53,594 bases of DNA from Gnetum montanum (taxonomy: Eukaryota; Streptophyta; Gnetopsida; Gnetales; Gnetaceae). The notes below the pieces were generated by a model. It was not told the origin of the DNA and made no database searches. It saw only the letters and a program-made list of their open reading frames with translations. A program made the translations under genes and the position numbers. Positions 35,238 to 47,971 of the stretch are shown in pieces (the first letter of the stretch is position 1; each line of letters opens with the position of its first letter). The DNA is taken from contig MNCI01007639.1 of assembly GCA_015680685.1 (NCBI GenBank), positions 561,670 to 615,263 on the forward strand. Direction: 5' to 3'.

Positions 35238-35393
35238 GTACTTTCTATTATGGTACCTTAGACTGCCAGGTTGTACTTTCTATTATGGTACCTTAGACTG
35301 CCAGGTTGTAGACTATTAATGTGATAGAAAAGTGGCATAAAACAACCTAGGACGTTCTATTATGGTACATTAGTACCTTAGACTATGAAGTTG
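35238..35393. repeat. 35-bp tandem repeat
   Basis: Two identical 35-base copies starting GTACTTTCTATTATGGTACC at 35238 and 35273, and a third diverged copy at about 35353-35393 containing TTCTATTATGGTACATTAGT. Confidence 0.85.
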
Positions 35394-38392
35394 TACAAAT
35401 AATTAATTTAATTGAAAAATTGCATAAAAATAAGTTAGCAGTCGCATTAACTTTAAATATATAGATTTTGACTTTTACTAAGACATGATAAAGTACATTT
35501 GAATGCCCACGTTAAGTGATATGGGGGTGGAACCACCAAAATGGTAATTAAGGCCAAATTGCAGTTACATCGACATTAAACATACAGGTAGAAATAAAGC
35601 TTTTCTAGTTTCTCATATGGTTGCTTCCGATGACACCGTTAGCTTGCTTGAATTTGGGTTTAAAGCTAGTAGCAGCACCCTTTTCACCTTATCATGACTA
35701 TGATCCTCTTATGTAATGGAAGGTATGAGGTATTCAAGCTTTTGGTTTACACTTTACAGAACAGTAGCAACACCTCTTTGCATTTAACTGGTGCTCAAAT
35801 CGTTACCTTGTATAATAATGCATTAGTAGCATCCTTTTGCACTTGTTATAACGCCAGTCTGAAGTATTCTGGGTATAATAAAGTATTTGTGCTTTACATA
35901 ATTCAAGATAAACAGTCAGGATAAATGAAACATTCTAATTATTTGAGTAATAGCAATTGCTATAGTACATGTGGCCAAATTTTGATGCAAATTGAAAAAA
36001 AATACGAAGTCCTTTATTTTTCTTTTCGTAGAATCCAGGAGTAAATGTGAATTTGCCAAACTGCGAGCTTAAGGCTATGATGATGATAATAGAAGCAGCC
36101 ATACAAACATGATCTGATTAATTACAAATGAGAACAATTTCTCAAATTGGACCATAGTCCATTTTCGGATCACATTGCAGCCCAGAAACATCAAAACTCC
36201 CAACTCCCAACATTTGAAAAAAAAAACTGTGTCACAGCAGCAGCAAAGAAACCAACCAACCAACCAACCAACAGACAGTCGCCTTGCTGTAGTCACTTGC
36301 ATCCTGTTCCAACATCTGGACATAGTACCCAAAACCATCCATTCTTACAAGAGAGACCAAAAAATGGCCTTTCCATTCCTCCAAGAACTCTGAACCTCAT
36401 ATCTTCAACAGAAAACCTTGAAAACATTAATCTTATCACCATTTTTGTCAGCACTTGTTACAGCAAACCTCTACAGTGTCTCCTACCAAATAATATTTAC
36501 TGTTGGGTTTGCTGAGGGAAAGCCTGTACAGTCCATGTCTCTCATTGTCAAATACATGTTGTGGCTCACCAGCCCAGGCAGATTTCCTCGGCCATTGTCT
36601 CCCAATTTTAATTAAATCCTTCTTTAATCCCAGTTGACTTTGCAGTAATTTGAATACTTAACCCACCTAATTTTTTTGATTGAATCATAAACCAACGCCT
36701 CATGGCTGTCCTTTTCCTGCAATAATTTGAAGGTATTTTTAGGTGCCCTCCCTGTGCCTCAGCACCCATTGACCCCCAAACTCTGCACATGCTCTAATTC
36801 CCTTAACTACAAAAATTCCCTCACAGTCCAAATCAAATATACTGCACATTCAAAAGACAAAAACTGCTTGCCAAAATTAATGTAGCATTTCTAACTCAAG
36901 CTTTGCCATAATTCATTGCTCACCCCACTAAGCCAAACTGCTCTTGAAAGTGACAGTGCCAGTGATAAGACCTGAGAAATGAATTTAAATTAAGGTATCA
37001 GGGACGATGGTATTGGGGAAAAACATTAAAAAACAAAAATTGTGTATAGGATCGCTGCCAACTCACAAAAGCCGTTCACTAAAAGACATAAGCAGTGCCT
37101 GAAATGGTCGTGGCGTGTTCAGGGATTTGCCAATTTTGGGTTTAATTTAGGTGAGGTTGTGATATGATTTTCCAATTTTTTGATTAATTTATGTGAGGTC
37201 GTGCATTGTTTTGGCAACTTTTGGGTTTAATTTATGTCAGATATTTATGAAGTTAAGGTTTTCATCATACCAACAACGTGATTCCACGTCCTTTCTTAGC
37301 GCACACCAGTGGATTAACGAAAGTGGTTAAGGTTTTTTTAATGGCAATTATGCTTCTTCCGGACATTCTGCTTGTAATATTCCTCCCTCACCTTTTTCCT
37401 GCTACACCTGGAGGTCTATCAAGCAATTTGTAACAAACAAACTATTCCAAATATTCATCAGGTCCAGATGTCTATATATAAATATATGGTTAGACATCAC
37501 CTGTGATATCATGATCTCCAAACCCACTGATTAATTAACTTATGCATTATTATATGGTTTCCTCTTCCCACAAATTGCGTCCATGATTCACATTCTGAGG
37601 TCAACATGGCTTTTAATGGAAAGGTTGTGTGAGCATGAGTCCAGGGAAGGTGTCATCTAGTTCAGGCTTTGTCTTGCATAAGATGAGTGAAGAGAATGTT
37701 TAGAGTTTCTTTGAGCATATGGGTCTGTTTTGTGAGGATCTCATCTTTGGGCATTCAAGTGCCCAGCCGTCGTTGTTGGATAAAGAAAAAACAAAAGGTT
37801 ATGTAACAGTCACTATCTCTGTTTCGCTTTGTTTATTCGATGAGTTTAAGATATTGATAGAGTGGAGTGTTTGTGTTGGTGAGTTGCAGAAATGTCATCT
37901 TGTTTATTTTCTTTTTACAGCAAGTTAAGGATAAGGCACCGGTTATTTTAAAAGTTAAGTAGCAGTTAAGTTATAATATACATTATACAATGCTGTTGGC
38001 AACCCATGGCTTTAGGCTTTCGATTAGCAATATTGATTTACCATATTTTTTATAATCAATGATGAAAAGACAAACGCAATAAGATATTTCATTGTTCTTT
38101 GCAATTGAAATATATGATTCAGGGTGATATAGTGAAATTTAATTCTAATTGGAAAATGACGTCACCTTTGAATTGCAGCGGACCTTGATGGAATAGTTGT
38201 ATTTAACCAGCCCGAGTTGGAATGCTAGGATGGACGGAGGGATGAATGGCAACACGTAACAAAATCAGGATGCCATGAACGGAAAAGGAAGGCCTTAGAT
38301 TTGGACTAACGTGTTCAGCAGTAGACAGTTTAGTGTTTTATGAAATTGGAGTTAAATGCAAGGTTGTTCCTTCTTTCAATTTTCTTTAGTAT
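35394..38392. other. Intergenic, with an AACC microsatellite
   Basis: (AACC)n occupies 36250-36272. The rest shows no gene, transposon edge or structural RNA that I can recognise. Confidence 0.55.
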
Positions 38393-38545
38393 TTTTATTG
38401 ATGAAATGTAGAAATAGTTATGAAACTGGCAAGATAGTCATATTATCAAAACTAGATCCCATTTTTTTTTTTTTATATATGGTAGTTTTATTGATGAAAT
38501 GTAGAAATAGTTATAAAACTAGCAAAATAGTTATGTTATCAAATT
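38393..38545 (+). repeat. 93-bp duplication at LINE border
   Basis: TTTTATTGATGAAATGTAGA recurs at 38393 and 38486, and similarity continues to GGATC. It lies directly before the RT remnant. Confidence 0.8.
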
Positions 38546-40710
38546 GGATCTAAGTAGTGAATCTTCTTCTGTATGTAATGATGCTACTTTGATTTCCACT
38601 ATTGTACAAGGTATGCAAAATATGTTACAAAGTTTAGAAAATTATTGTCTTCAAATAAAAATATCATCTAGTCTTCAAATGAATGTGGATAAAACTAAAG
38701 TGATGACCTCATGTACAAGAAATACATGTTATAACTTCTATTTGGAAGGTACCAATGTATAAATAGTATATTTTTTTAAATATTCCAATCTCATTTACAT
38801 TAACAATTACAAGTTGGAGAAGTATGTTAGGAGGTTTCAAGGCTTTATATATTTTCAAAAACAAGTGTTAGAATTTATGACTCTTAGCTTAAAAGGTCAC
38901 AAAATAGATTGTCTAGACTATCATTCATGGATGTGTTTTTCCTTTTACGTTGAAAGTTACTTATGAGCTTATTACAAAGAATGATTTTATTCACAACAAA
39001 TTCAATAAGGCCTAGAAAATGCAATTATCATTGCAATTTTAAATAAGAAAAATGAAAGATACTTGAAGAGTCTCTACATTTTCTAAAATTAGAATTTTTA
39101 ATGGTATCTTATTCATCAAGGTCTTCCGTTTGGCACTCATCTTAAACATATATAAAATGTTTCTCCTCAATATCCTCTTTTTAGAAGTGAAGACTCATTT
39201 CTCATTTTTAAAAGAGTGTCATGTTTCTTGGCATGCTTGGAAACCAATTTCCAAAATTTGTAACTTTCAACCAAGCATCCATGAAGCCATTCTTGGTGAT
39301 TAGCTTGCTTTGTCCACTTCTTTTCTTTGCATTTGGAATTATCTTCAAATTCTTATTGTCTAATCTATTTGGAAGCTTCAATATGTAGTTATTTTTCAGC
39401 AGCAAGTGCATAACTAGAATATCTTTTTAGATGTCAAATACCATATTTTCAAAGATATCATTTTTCAACTACAACTTTAAGCAAAAAAGCTCCCATTGAA
39501 AGTTGAATAATTAATTTTTTTCTACAATGTTAAGTTTTTTTTTTAGGCTCAAGAATGGAAAGATTTTAGCTTTATTACTATTTGTTCATTATCTCTAATT
39601 GATGTATTTTTTTTGAGAGAGAGAGAGAGAAAGAGAAAGAGAGTTTTTTTCCTTCTCTTTACAAGTAAGAAGTGAAAACCCATGAGCGCACTTTTAAATA
39701 AGGGTACCGATTAATCTTTTTCCTACCCTAGAGGAAAGGTTTTTTTAGGATTGGTTGTAAGGATAAAAACCTAAAAAAGCATCCCCAAAACTATTGGGCT
39801 TTGTTTTAGAGACTCTCTTCAATGATCCATAGATATCTTGTTTAGGGATATAGACCTAGTGCTGAAATTTGGAAATATATTGAAAAAGTACAAAAAGAAA
39901 TTCTACTAGATGAGCACAGGATGCAAACATCTTACTCAATGCTATTATTTGAATATTATTTATTACATTTAGAAGCAAAAGCCTTCTTCTAATTCATTGT
40001 ATATGCTCATAGCTTAAGTATCTCAAGGCAAGATAACTTTTTGAAGTAGATATTGAGCATTCACAGGTGGCATTTTTAGGAATGTAATGGTTATGAAAAT
40101 GAAATATTTCTTAAGAAGAAGTGTAGTAAAATCCTAGGCTAATCACTAACCAATCAAGAAAAAGGTTTTGACACAATTGTGGTCTAACGTAAAAGGAACG
40201 AGACAATTTTATTTCCATTACATTAGATTTAATAAACTAGATGTAGAAGCTCACTATCTCTTAGTTGCTATTTTAATTTAGTCTTAGAGTACTATTAACA
40301 AGATTCACTTCAGCTCACATCATCTTAGAATTGAAATGACACGATAAATTTAACTCCCCCAAGAAGAATGAACCTATATGTTTTGTGCATTAGCAACCCT
40401 TGAAGATATGTTGCATATTTTCCTTTTTTGTGCTATAACTACCTAGTTGAGATAGTGCTATAATGATACAACAAAAAACTTATATGATTTTTTATCACCC
40501 CCATTGGTGCTTCATCAAATTATAGAGTCTATTTTTATTTTTTATGAAAATGTAATATTTGTCTATTAGATCTTGTGGGTCTTTGGATATAATAAAGCTT
40601 CAGTTTTAATTTCAATAAAATACATGTAGAGAAATGTATTCAAAGTATTTGATAGTATGATAAATACTCGATCCAAATTCAAGAGAAGGAGATAATAAAT
40701 TTTTAAATAA
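38544..40710 (+). pseudogene. L1-like LINE 3' remnant, interrupted at 40711
   Basis: ENYCLQIKISSSLQMNVDKTKVM (in two blocks, 38636-38705) matches the LINE RT stretch after the catalytic box. At about 40380-40440, MFCALATLEDMLHIFLFCAI matches the cysteine-histidine motif near the LINE C-terminus. Between these points stops and frame changes are frequent, and a GA microsatellite lies at 39615-39643. The TRG element at 40711 inserted near its end. Confidence 0.65.
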
Positions 40711-40715
40711 CCTTG

Positions 40716-41556
40716 TGATGGGACACGATATCGCATGGGCCATGATATCGCATCCCCCGCGATATCGCGTATGCAATATCGCGTCTTCCCCTGCGATATC
40801 GCATATGCGATATTGCAGTGCATCTCCAAATCTATAAATAAGAGGCAGCTCTCCCTTGTTTCTCCATCTAGGCCTATATCGTAGCGAAACTCTGGCAGTT
40901 TTTCCTTTCCAGAGATAGAATAATTTCCATGTGCCCGCAGTAGGAGTTCCAAAGTGAACGGATCTTTATTCGAGCAAATATTATACCTAAACACAAGTTT
41001 GTGTACGGAAATAAAGATGAACTGTTGGATAAACCTTGCAGTGCGTGGACTAAGCTAATTAGGATTTCAATTACCGTTATTTATTGTTCATCATTTAAAT
41101 GATTTCTTAGTTAATTAAATCTCTCTCAACCCTTCTCCCATAGTTAAATGCATTTAGTACGACCACTTCGAGTACGTGTGTTACGCTTGGTGATCCCAGT
41201 AACGAATAACGTTTGGTAATCAAGGTTGCATTGGTTTAGGGTGTGAACAGTAAGTGGGAATGGATGCTAATGCTAGGTTAATTAAGGCTTAGTTAGTTAG
41301 TTAAAGTTAGTTGATTAGTCTCTTCACCCTTTACCTCATTAGCATAGGAGATAAAACAGAAAAGACATAAAAATCACATACCTCAGACTTACTTAACCAT
41401 ACAACCGTGACAAATAAAAGTTTGGGAAGAGAACGAACGATTAACCTTAAGTGTTCCATAAGGCGTGTAGGCACTTAGTCTATGGAGTTCAACCGGATTG
41501 AGTGTGTAATGCTTGTATTCGTATGGTTGAGTGTAGGGGTACCTTGCCACTCATCA
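40716..41556 (+). repeat. TRG 5' LTR (841 bp)
   Basis: Begins TGATGGGACACGATATCGC and ends CACTCATCA. U3 holds six GATATC-like palindromes (40727-40814) upstream of TATAAATA at 40833-40840. It matches the 3' LTR closely. Confidence 0.93.
40727..40814 (+). promoter_or_regulatory. Palindrome array in TRG LTR U3
   Basis: GATATC-type cores at 40727, 40744, 40761, 40775 (AATATC), 40795 and 40809 (GATATT), mostly extended to GCGATATCGC, spaced 14-20 bases apart and ending about 19 bases before the TATA box. The array is present in every TRG LTR copy in the window. Confidence 0.75.
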
Positions 41557-41557
41557 T

Positions 41558-41575
41558 TGGCACCGTTGCTGGGGA
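41558..41575 (+). promoter_or_regulatory. tRNA-Asp-type primer binding site
   Basis: TGGCACCGTTGCTGGGGA begins one base after the LTR. It differs at two bases from the TGGCGCCGTTGCCGGGGA used by Athila-type and other plant gypsy elements. Confidence 0.85.
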
Positions 41576-41701
41576 CTAAGTTGTTTGTGCACTAAGTAGA
41601 ACATAGGAAATTATCCACATCGTTGGGAGCTTAAACGAACCCTTAGGGTTAATCATACAAAAAATAACATAACAACAAATAGCACACCGAATTAAACTAA
41701 G

Positions 41702-43900
41702 ATGTCTTATTCTCATAAAAGTACTTCACCGCCTAGGGATCACACTAGAGATAGTTGGTGACACCAAACACATAACCAAAATCCGCCAGTTCCTCAGGAA
41801 TTCAGTGTGGTATATATTCATCCTGATGAGTATGTACCCAACTTTACTTTTATCCTCCATCAGGATGAACAACTGCGTTGACGTGATTGTTCGGGCAGTC
41901 CCTAACATGCTCCTTCGTGCACTTGCATAGATAGACATGACATAGCTATATGCTAAATACGTTGTAGAAGATTATAACACAAGGGACTACCATCCCATAG
42001 AAGTGCAACGTCAACGGGACTTGCGGTAAGAGAGTCGCCACACATCGTTGAAGGGAAAAGGCCCCTGTAATGCTTCGCCCATCATAAGAGAAGTTAAGGG
42101 TTGTGAACCTATCTCAATAGGTTCTCCACAAGATGATGTTCCCCCTCCTAACGATAGTGAGGAGGTGGGGTATTAGAACCTACACTCCACGATACACAAC
42201 CCTGGTTCTAACCCCCATGAACACAAACTATTCACTGAGGGAACAAAAACACATGACAAGGACAAGCGCTCGGATTGTAATCACGATCGGGGCCATAGCC
42301 ACAGAAGAGAAGGTAAGAAACATTGTCATGGCAATGGTTCTCCTTCTTCTTCTCCTTCATCACATCATTCACCCTCTCCTTCCACATTAGGATGCAGTCA
42401 CAAGGAGCACAATGGTGAGGATAAGGGTAAGCAAAATGAGAGACCTTGATAAGAGAGTTGAGAGTGAGGACGAGGGCACTCTAGAGAGTCAAGGCATGAA
42501 AGAAGGGAAAGTAGGGAACCACGTAGGCATCATAGATGTCATGAGAGAGATGATCATGATGAACCCCTACTAGCAACTTGGAGTATGTTAGACATTACAG
42601 AGGCTGTGAGAATACCTACAAGGCATCAAAAAGATAGCCGGATCAAGAGAATAGATATGAATAACATCCCACGCTTCGAAGGGGGATACAATGCTGATTT
42701 GCAAAATCACTTATAGGCATTCCACAATGCCTATGCCTTGCAGAATATCGAAAACAAGTGGCAGAGGTTAAAGTTGTTTCCTAGGACACTCATAAGGGAA
42801 GCAGAGAGTTGGTACCGGTCCTTAGAGCCAGAAACCATTAGAAGGTGGTGTACGATGTTAGAACTATTCAACGATAAATACCAAACATACTCCAAAGTGT
42901 CTGAGTTGTGTAAGCAGATCCAAGGATGGAAGCAGGGTAATCACGAACCCTTGGATGCTGCCGTGGTCCGATATTATGCATTACCACATCGTTGCCTGGG
43001 CCAATATTATGCATTACTACATCGTTGCCTGGGCCATGGTTACGCACAACGGGATCAACTTTGCCACTTCATAGACGGGCTAAGACATGAAACTAGGAGA
43101 ACCCTTGGGACTTATGCCTAAGGGAGATTATCTGAGCTTAGGTCCCATGAAATTCATTGATTTTTAAAGCAAGTAGATAAAGAAGAAGGGGAGCTACAGA
43201 AAAGAGAAAGCATGGAAGAATATAACTACGATCCTTCCCTCTGAAAGAGGGGAGTGAGATTCTGCGATGAAGAGGATGAGTCACCACTCAAAGAGTTGGT
43301 GAATAGAAAAACCTTGCCACTTCAAAAGCTAACGACGAAAGTATTAGCTAAGGTAGATGAAATATAGAGCTCCTTAGACAGTAAAATTGAAACTGTCCTG
43401 AAAATTGTAGAGGAGTCTAAGGAGGAAGGAGGAAGGAAGTAGTGGCCATGACAAGAAAAAGTAAAGAGATTTAGGCCATGCATGTGACAAGGGTAAGGGA
43501 AAAATGACTATCGTCAATGAGGTTGTGGATTCAGATACAGACAATGACGGTGGATGTGAAATCTGCCAATATGACCATCCTAAAGGATGTTGTCCAATCC
43601 TCTCACATCTACAAGAGTCTGAGGTGTATGCACTCAACCCAAGACTTAACAAATGACAGGCACCTCGAAGGTTACCTTATCCCCAAGGTAACCCAAGGGA
43701 GTTCCACCAACCATTAACATATTATCCAAGTGGAACTCCGCCACAACCTATCGGGCAACACCAGTAGTGGCAACACCCACCGTTATGGGGAATGCCACCG
43801 CCTAGAAAAAAATACCCTTACCAACAACCAAATCCATATGGCTACTACATGTAGTAGCCAGTTTCTCCAAGTGACTCTATGGGTCACGTAACCCCACAAC
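41702..43900 (+). pseudogene. TRG gag, degraded
   Basis: The likely start ATG at 41702 is followed by TGA at 41759. The retrotransposon gag core is legible at 42650-43121: MNNIPRFEGGYNADLQNHL, a TAG, then WQRLKLFPRTLIREAESWYR and LFNDKYQTYSK. A 33-base in-frame tandem duplication (42971-43036) repeats YYALPHRCLGQ. A zinc-knuckle-like CEICQYDHPKGCC lies near 43557-43600, and a Pro/Gln/Tyr-rich linker follows. Several stops make it non-functional. Confidence 0.8.
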
Positions 43901-44892
43901 ATCACTACCAAGTTCGGGAGTATTTTAGGACTCCTTCTCCTTTGGGAGACATACCACATACATACCATCCTTCGAATCCATCCGCATCTCTCATGCCAGT
44001 AGTTCCACTACCTCCAGCTCCAACAATGCAAGGGGAACTCCCCACTCAACCGCAACAATGTAATTCTACGAGGGCTGTAAACCTTCGAACCATTGCTGGT
44101 TGTGACAACAAAAAGAAGAGAAGACCTTTCTTCAAAACCAAAAGCCCAAACAAGCTCTCACAACCACAAGCGGTTGAGTTTATGACCCCTCCTCCAACAA
44201 ATAAGGTTTTGGAGCTCCCTTCAAACCAACAACAGAGCTCAACGCATACAGTTATGTTAACACATACCGTTACCGACTGGATCAAGGTAGGCCACCTTCC
44301 CAGGAAACTATCTGACCCTGGAAGTCCCTTAATCTACCTCCAAGTCACTGGGAATGAACCTCATAAGGCTCTTCTTAACTCAAGTTATGGAGTCAACTTA
44401 ATCTCATGAGAAATGTATAAAGCTTGGAACCTGCCTCCACTTAAGAAGAGCAATATTCAACTAGAGCTGGCTGACCAGTCCATCACCATTCCCTTGGGAT
44501 TGGTGGAGGACATCGTTACCACTGTGTGTGGTTGGTCATACCTAGCTGATTTCTTGGTGATAGAAGTCAATAACAATAAAGGGGACTTCCCAATTATAAT
44601 GGGAAGGGCATGGCTGAGTACAATAGATGCATGCCTTGGAATCCGTGATCTTTCCTTGGAAATATCTAAGGTAAACATTTATGGAAAGATCGAGAAAAAG
44701 AAAGTTCCATGCATCACATACAGTGACTCAAAGGGTGATGACATGGAGAAATGCTCAGGATCTCCTACATGTAACTGGTGTGCCCAAGAAACTCATATAC
44801 AAAGGTGCTTGTATGTAGCAACCACACAAAAAGAGAACACCCAGTGGTTGATAGCTGATCAAGAAAGCAACCCACCAACATGCATGGAATAA
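43879..44892 (+). pseudogene. TRG gag tail and inactive aspartic protease
   Basis: The frame 43879-44409 ends in LLNSSYGVNLIS, where gypsy proteases have LLD-x-G-A-SVNLL: the catalytic Asp is Asn and the Gly is lost. TGA 44407-44409 follows, then the same frame continues with EMYKAWNLPPLKKSNIQLEL and the second core GDFPIIMGRAWLSTIDAC (about 44580-44640) to TAA at 44890. RT, which should follow, is absent. Confidence 0.82.
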
Positions 44893-46877
44893 ACTGAGGG
44901 AATAACTCACGCCCACAACGAAGGCATAGATACATTGGAATATGAGCGTCATCGACTTCCACCTCTTAATCTAAGAACATCAATTGGAAAAAGTTGGACA
45001 CTTCTAAGAAATTCAAATAGGCGTTCATTATTTTGGATCTCTCCCTTTCCATTCAATCATGGGGGAGATGGCCACCTATGCTAATTAATTTAGGCCCTCA
45101 GTTCTTTTTAGAATTTTTGTTTTACACATTTTTGTCTTACACATTTTTGTTTTACACGTTTTTGTTTTACATATTTTTTTTTACAAATTTCTTTAACTTT
45201 TCTTATTTTTGTTTTACAACATCGTTTATACTTTTTCATTTCTTATGTGTGTATTATCCATCTTGTTAAGTTTGTCATTTAATAAGTGTTCTTCATGATT
45301 GTATGAATTGTTTTTCTATTTGGTTGCTAATGTTTGGTTTTTACCTTCAAGTTACAATGTTGATACTAAGGTATGGTTCTTTTGATATGATAGGCAATGA
45401 GTCCACTTCATCCATACATCCACAAATTTCTATGGTCTCTCTTGGCTTGGAAATGTACAGTCCCTTTCTAAATAAGAACTATCAACGAATCGGTGATTGG
45501 GAATTTTCCCAAACTAAGGAAGGACTCAAGGATTGAAAAGGGTGTGACTTCAAGGAAACTTGATGCATTTGTGTTAGCCATTCTCTTGGATGCTTGGATG
45601 TTTTCTTCTTGAGTTTTCCTTCCCACTCCATTATCGGGAAGCTGAGCTAATAAAAATAACAAAGTCTTTGCATGGTGTGATTCTCATGTATAAACACATA
45701 AAATGAAAAAAAAATAGTGAGAATTCAAAGCACACTCCTTAGACAAAATAATTATTTGGGCTACAAGCATTGGTTATGGAACTAAAATAAAAATGTTCCC
45801 TCTAGGTAAGGCCCTTCCTTGCTTCCTATCTCATCTTTCGCTTCGTCGGAATGTTGGTGAATCTTTGGTGGAGACATTCTTGTTACTTCAAGAGGATGGG
45901 TCGGCCGAATGTATTAATGCAAAGTCACTGGATGTGGTTTGTTGAGGCTGGACTTGGAAGGGGATCTGCTAATTCACATTAACCATGAAATACACAAGGA
46001 GCTATACACCACCTTGTTCTTGGGATTCCATTTCATTCTCTTCTCTCCATCCTTCTCTCCATTGTTCACCTTGTTGCCAGTGGTATCATTAGTGTCTATT
46101 TTGGTTGATGCATTGTTTTCTTTTTGGTAAATTCTTGTGGTTAAGACTTTAACTCTTGCTTCAAATGACATTCCTAGAGCCTACGAACTCTTTGAATGTG
46201 GGTTTTTCAGGGCATTAATGGCATGAGCCTGCTTTGGAGAGGACCCACTAGCATTTCTATTTAATGCACTAGTTAAATTCTTTCCCTTAAACATTTGTGT
46301 AATCAACTTTATTTTTTCATTTCCATCTTGACATCTATTTCATCGACGTTATAGTTATCTCTTTTTATCCATCTTTCTTGTTCTTTTTCTTTCTCCACTC
46401 TATGGCTACCGGAGGTTCGCTCTTAGCCATGGGGGTCTGAACCCAATGTTTTCAATTTTCTCCTAACCCCTACACCTTCAGTAGTCACCATTAGTATATC
46501 TCCAGATCTGCATCAGCCATACCACAACTCAGGTAATGGACCTTTCACCAAAGAAAGGTAACAATTGAATGATGATTCATTTACCCTTGCTAATAAAAGA
46601 CTATGTTGTAACAATCGAAAGGTGCAGTCTTGGCATTGGTAGCAGCAGACTTCTTCTCTTTTCTCTCTTCTCTCTTAGCTGCCAAATAAGGCCTAATGTT
46701 AAATGTATAAGGTGTTCACTCTTGTTGTCTTGAACACCAGTTTTGTCATGTTCTGTAATGATGATCCGTTCACATGTCATCCCACTAACCATTAGTTCCA
46801 TTTGAGTCAATAATCCCATACTGTCCCAATATTTTGTAAGGAACTCGAGGACTAGTTTTTATTCAGTAATGAGGGTA
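44893..46877 (+). other. TRG non-coding internal tail
   Basis: Matches 12781-14468. It contains a 15-base minisatellite of the type TTTTTGTTTTACACA (45116-45190) and ends in a purine-rich GTAATGAGGGTA directly before the 3' LTR. No polymerase domain is present. Confidence 0.8.
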
Positions 46878-47688
46878 TGATGGGCCGCGATATCATGTAC
46901 GTGATATCGTGTCTTCCCCTACGATATCACATACGTGATATCGTAGTATGCTACCAAATCTATAAATAAGAGGCGGCTCTCCCTTGTTTCTCCATCTAGG
47001 CCTAGACCATAGCGAAACTCTAGTAGTGTTTCCTCTCCAGAGATAGAATAATTTCCATGTGCCCATAGTAGGAGTTCCAAAGTGAACGGATCTTTATTCA
47101 AGCAAATATTGTACCTAAACACAAGTTTGTGTACGGAAATAAAGGTGAACTATTGGATAAACCTTGTAGTGCATGGACTAAGCTAATTAGGATTTCAATT
47201 ACTGTTATTTATTGTTCATCATTTAAATGCTTTCTTAGTTAATTAAATCTCTCTCAATCCTTCTCCCATAGTTAAGTGCATTCAGTACAACCACTTCGAG
47301 CACGTGTGTTACGCTTGGTGATCCCAGTAACAAATAGCATTTGGTAATCAAGGTTGCATTGGTTCAGGGTGTGAATGGTAAGTGGGAACAGATGGTGATG
47401 CTAGGTTAATTAAGGCTTAGTTAGTTAGTTAAAGTTAGTAGATTAGTCTCTTCATCCTTTACCTCATTAGCATAGGAGATAAAATAGAAAAGACATAAAA
47501 ATCACATACCTCAAACTTACTTAACCATACAACCGTGAAAAATACAAGTAAGTCTGGGAAGACAACGAATGATTAACCTTAAGTGTTCCATAAGGCGTGT
47601 AGGCACATAGTCTGCGAAGTTTGACCGAATCGTGCGTGTAATGCTCGTATTCGTATGGTTGAGTGTAGGGGTACCTCACCACTCATCA
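46878..47688 (+). repeat. TRG 3' LTR (811 bp)
   Basis: Begins TGATGGGCCGCGATATCATG and ends CACTCATCA; TATAAATA near 46963. It is slightly shorter than the 5' LTR, chiefly in the palindrome array. Confidence 0.92.
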
Positions 47689-47800
47689 CCTTGGAACAAA
47701 AATTGAAATTAGAAATGATATTTCATTATGTAACTTAATGATCATGAAATTGATTAGAAATAAAGAGTTATGACTAAGTAACAGTCTTCTTGTGTAGAAG

Positions 47801-47970
47801 GAAAATTTTCCAAACAATGAAATCACATATTTGGATTTATCATAATTTTATTTCTTAAGGAAAACCTTGCATAGAGAACCTATGATGAAAGGAAAATTCA
47901 TTACAAAATGGAGTTGTGTATTTGAATTCACCATAGCTTTATTGCTTAAGAAAAACCTTACATAGACAAC
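47801..47970. repeat. Diverged tandem duplication (about 90 bp)
   Basis: TTAAGGAAAACCTTGCATAG near 47857 recurs as TTAAGAAAAACCTTACATAG near 47945, with similar flanks. Confidence 0.6.
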
Positions 47971-47971
47971 T

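Larger units (their letters stand above)
40711..47693 (+). mobile_element. Complete non-autonomous TRG element (gag-protease only)
   Basis: CCTTG at 40711-40715 and 47689-47693 is the target duplication. LTRs at 40716-41556 and 46878-47688 begin TGATG and end CATCA. A tRNA-Asp-type primer site follows the 5' LTR. Coding content is gag and protease only, with no RT, RNase H or integrase in 5.3 kb of interior. This matches the TR-GAG class of non-autonomous Ty3/gypsy derivatives. The primer site and gag style suggest an Athila-like helper. Confidence 0.92.

Noticed and set aside
36075-36515. Frames around the AACC microsatellite
   Set aside because: Composition is driven by the microsatellite; no family resemblance.
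45033-45269. Plus-strand frame rich in FLFYTF repeats
   Set aside because: A by-product of the 15-base minisatellite in the TRG non-coding tail.
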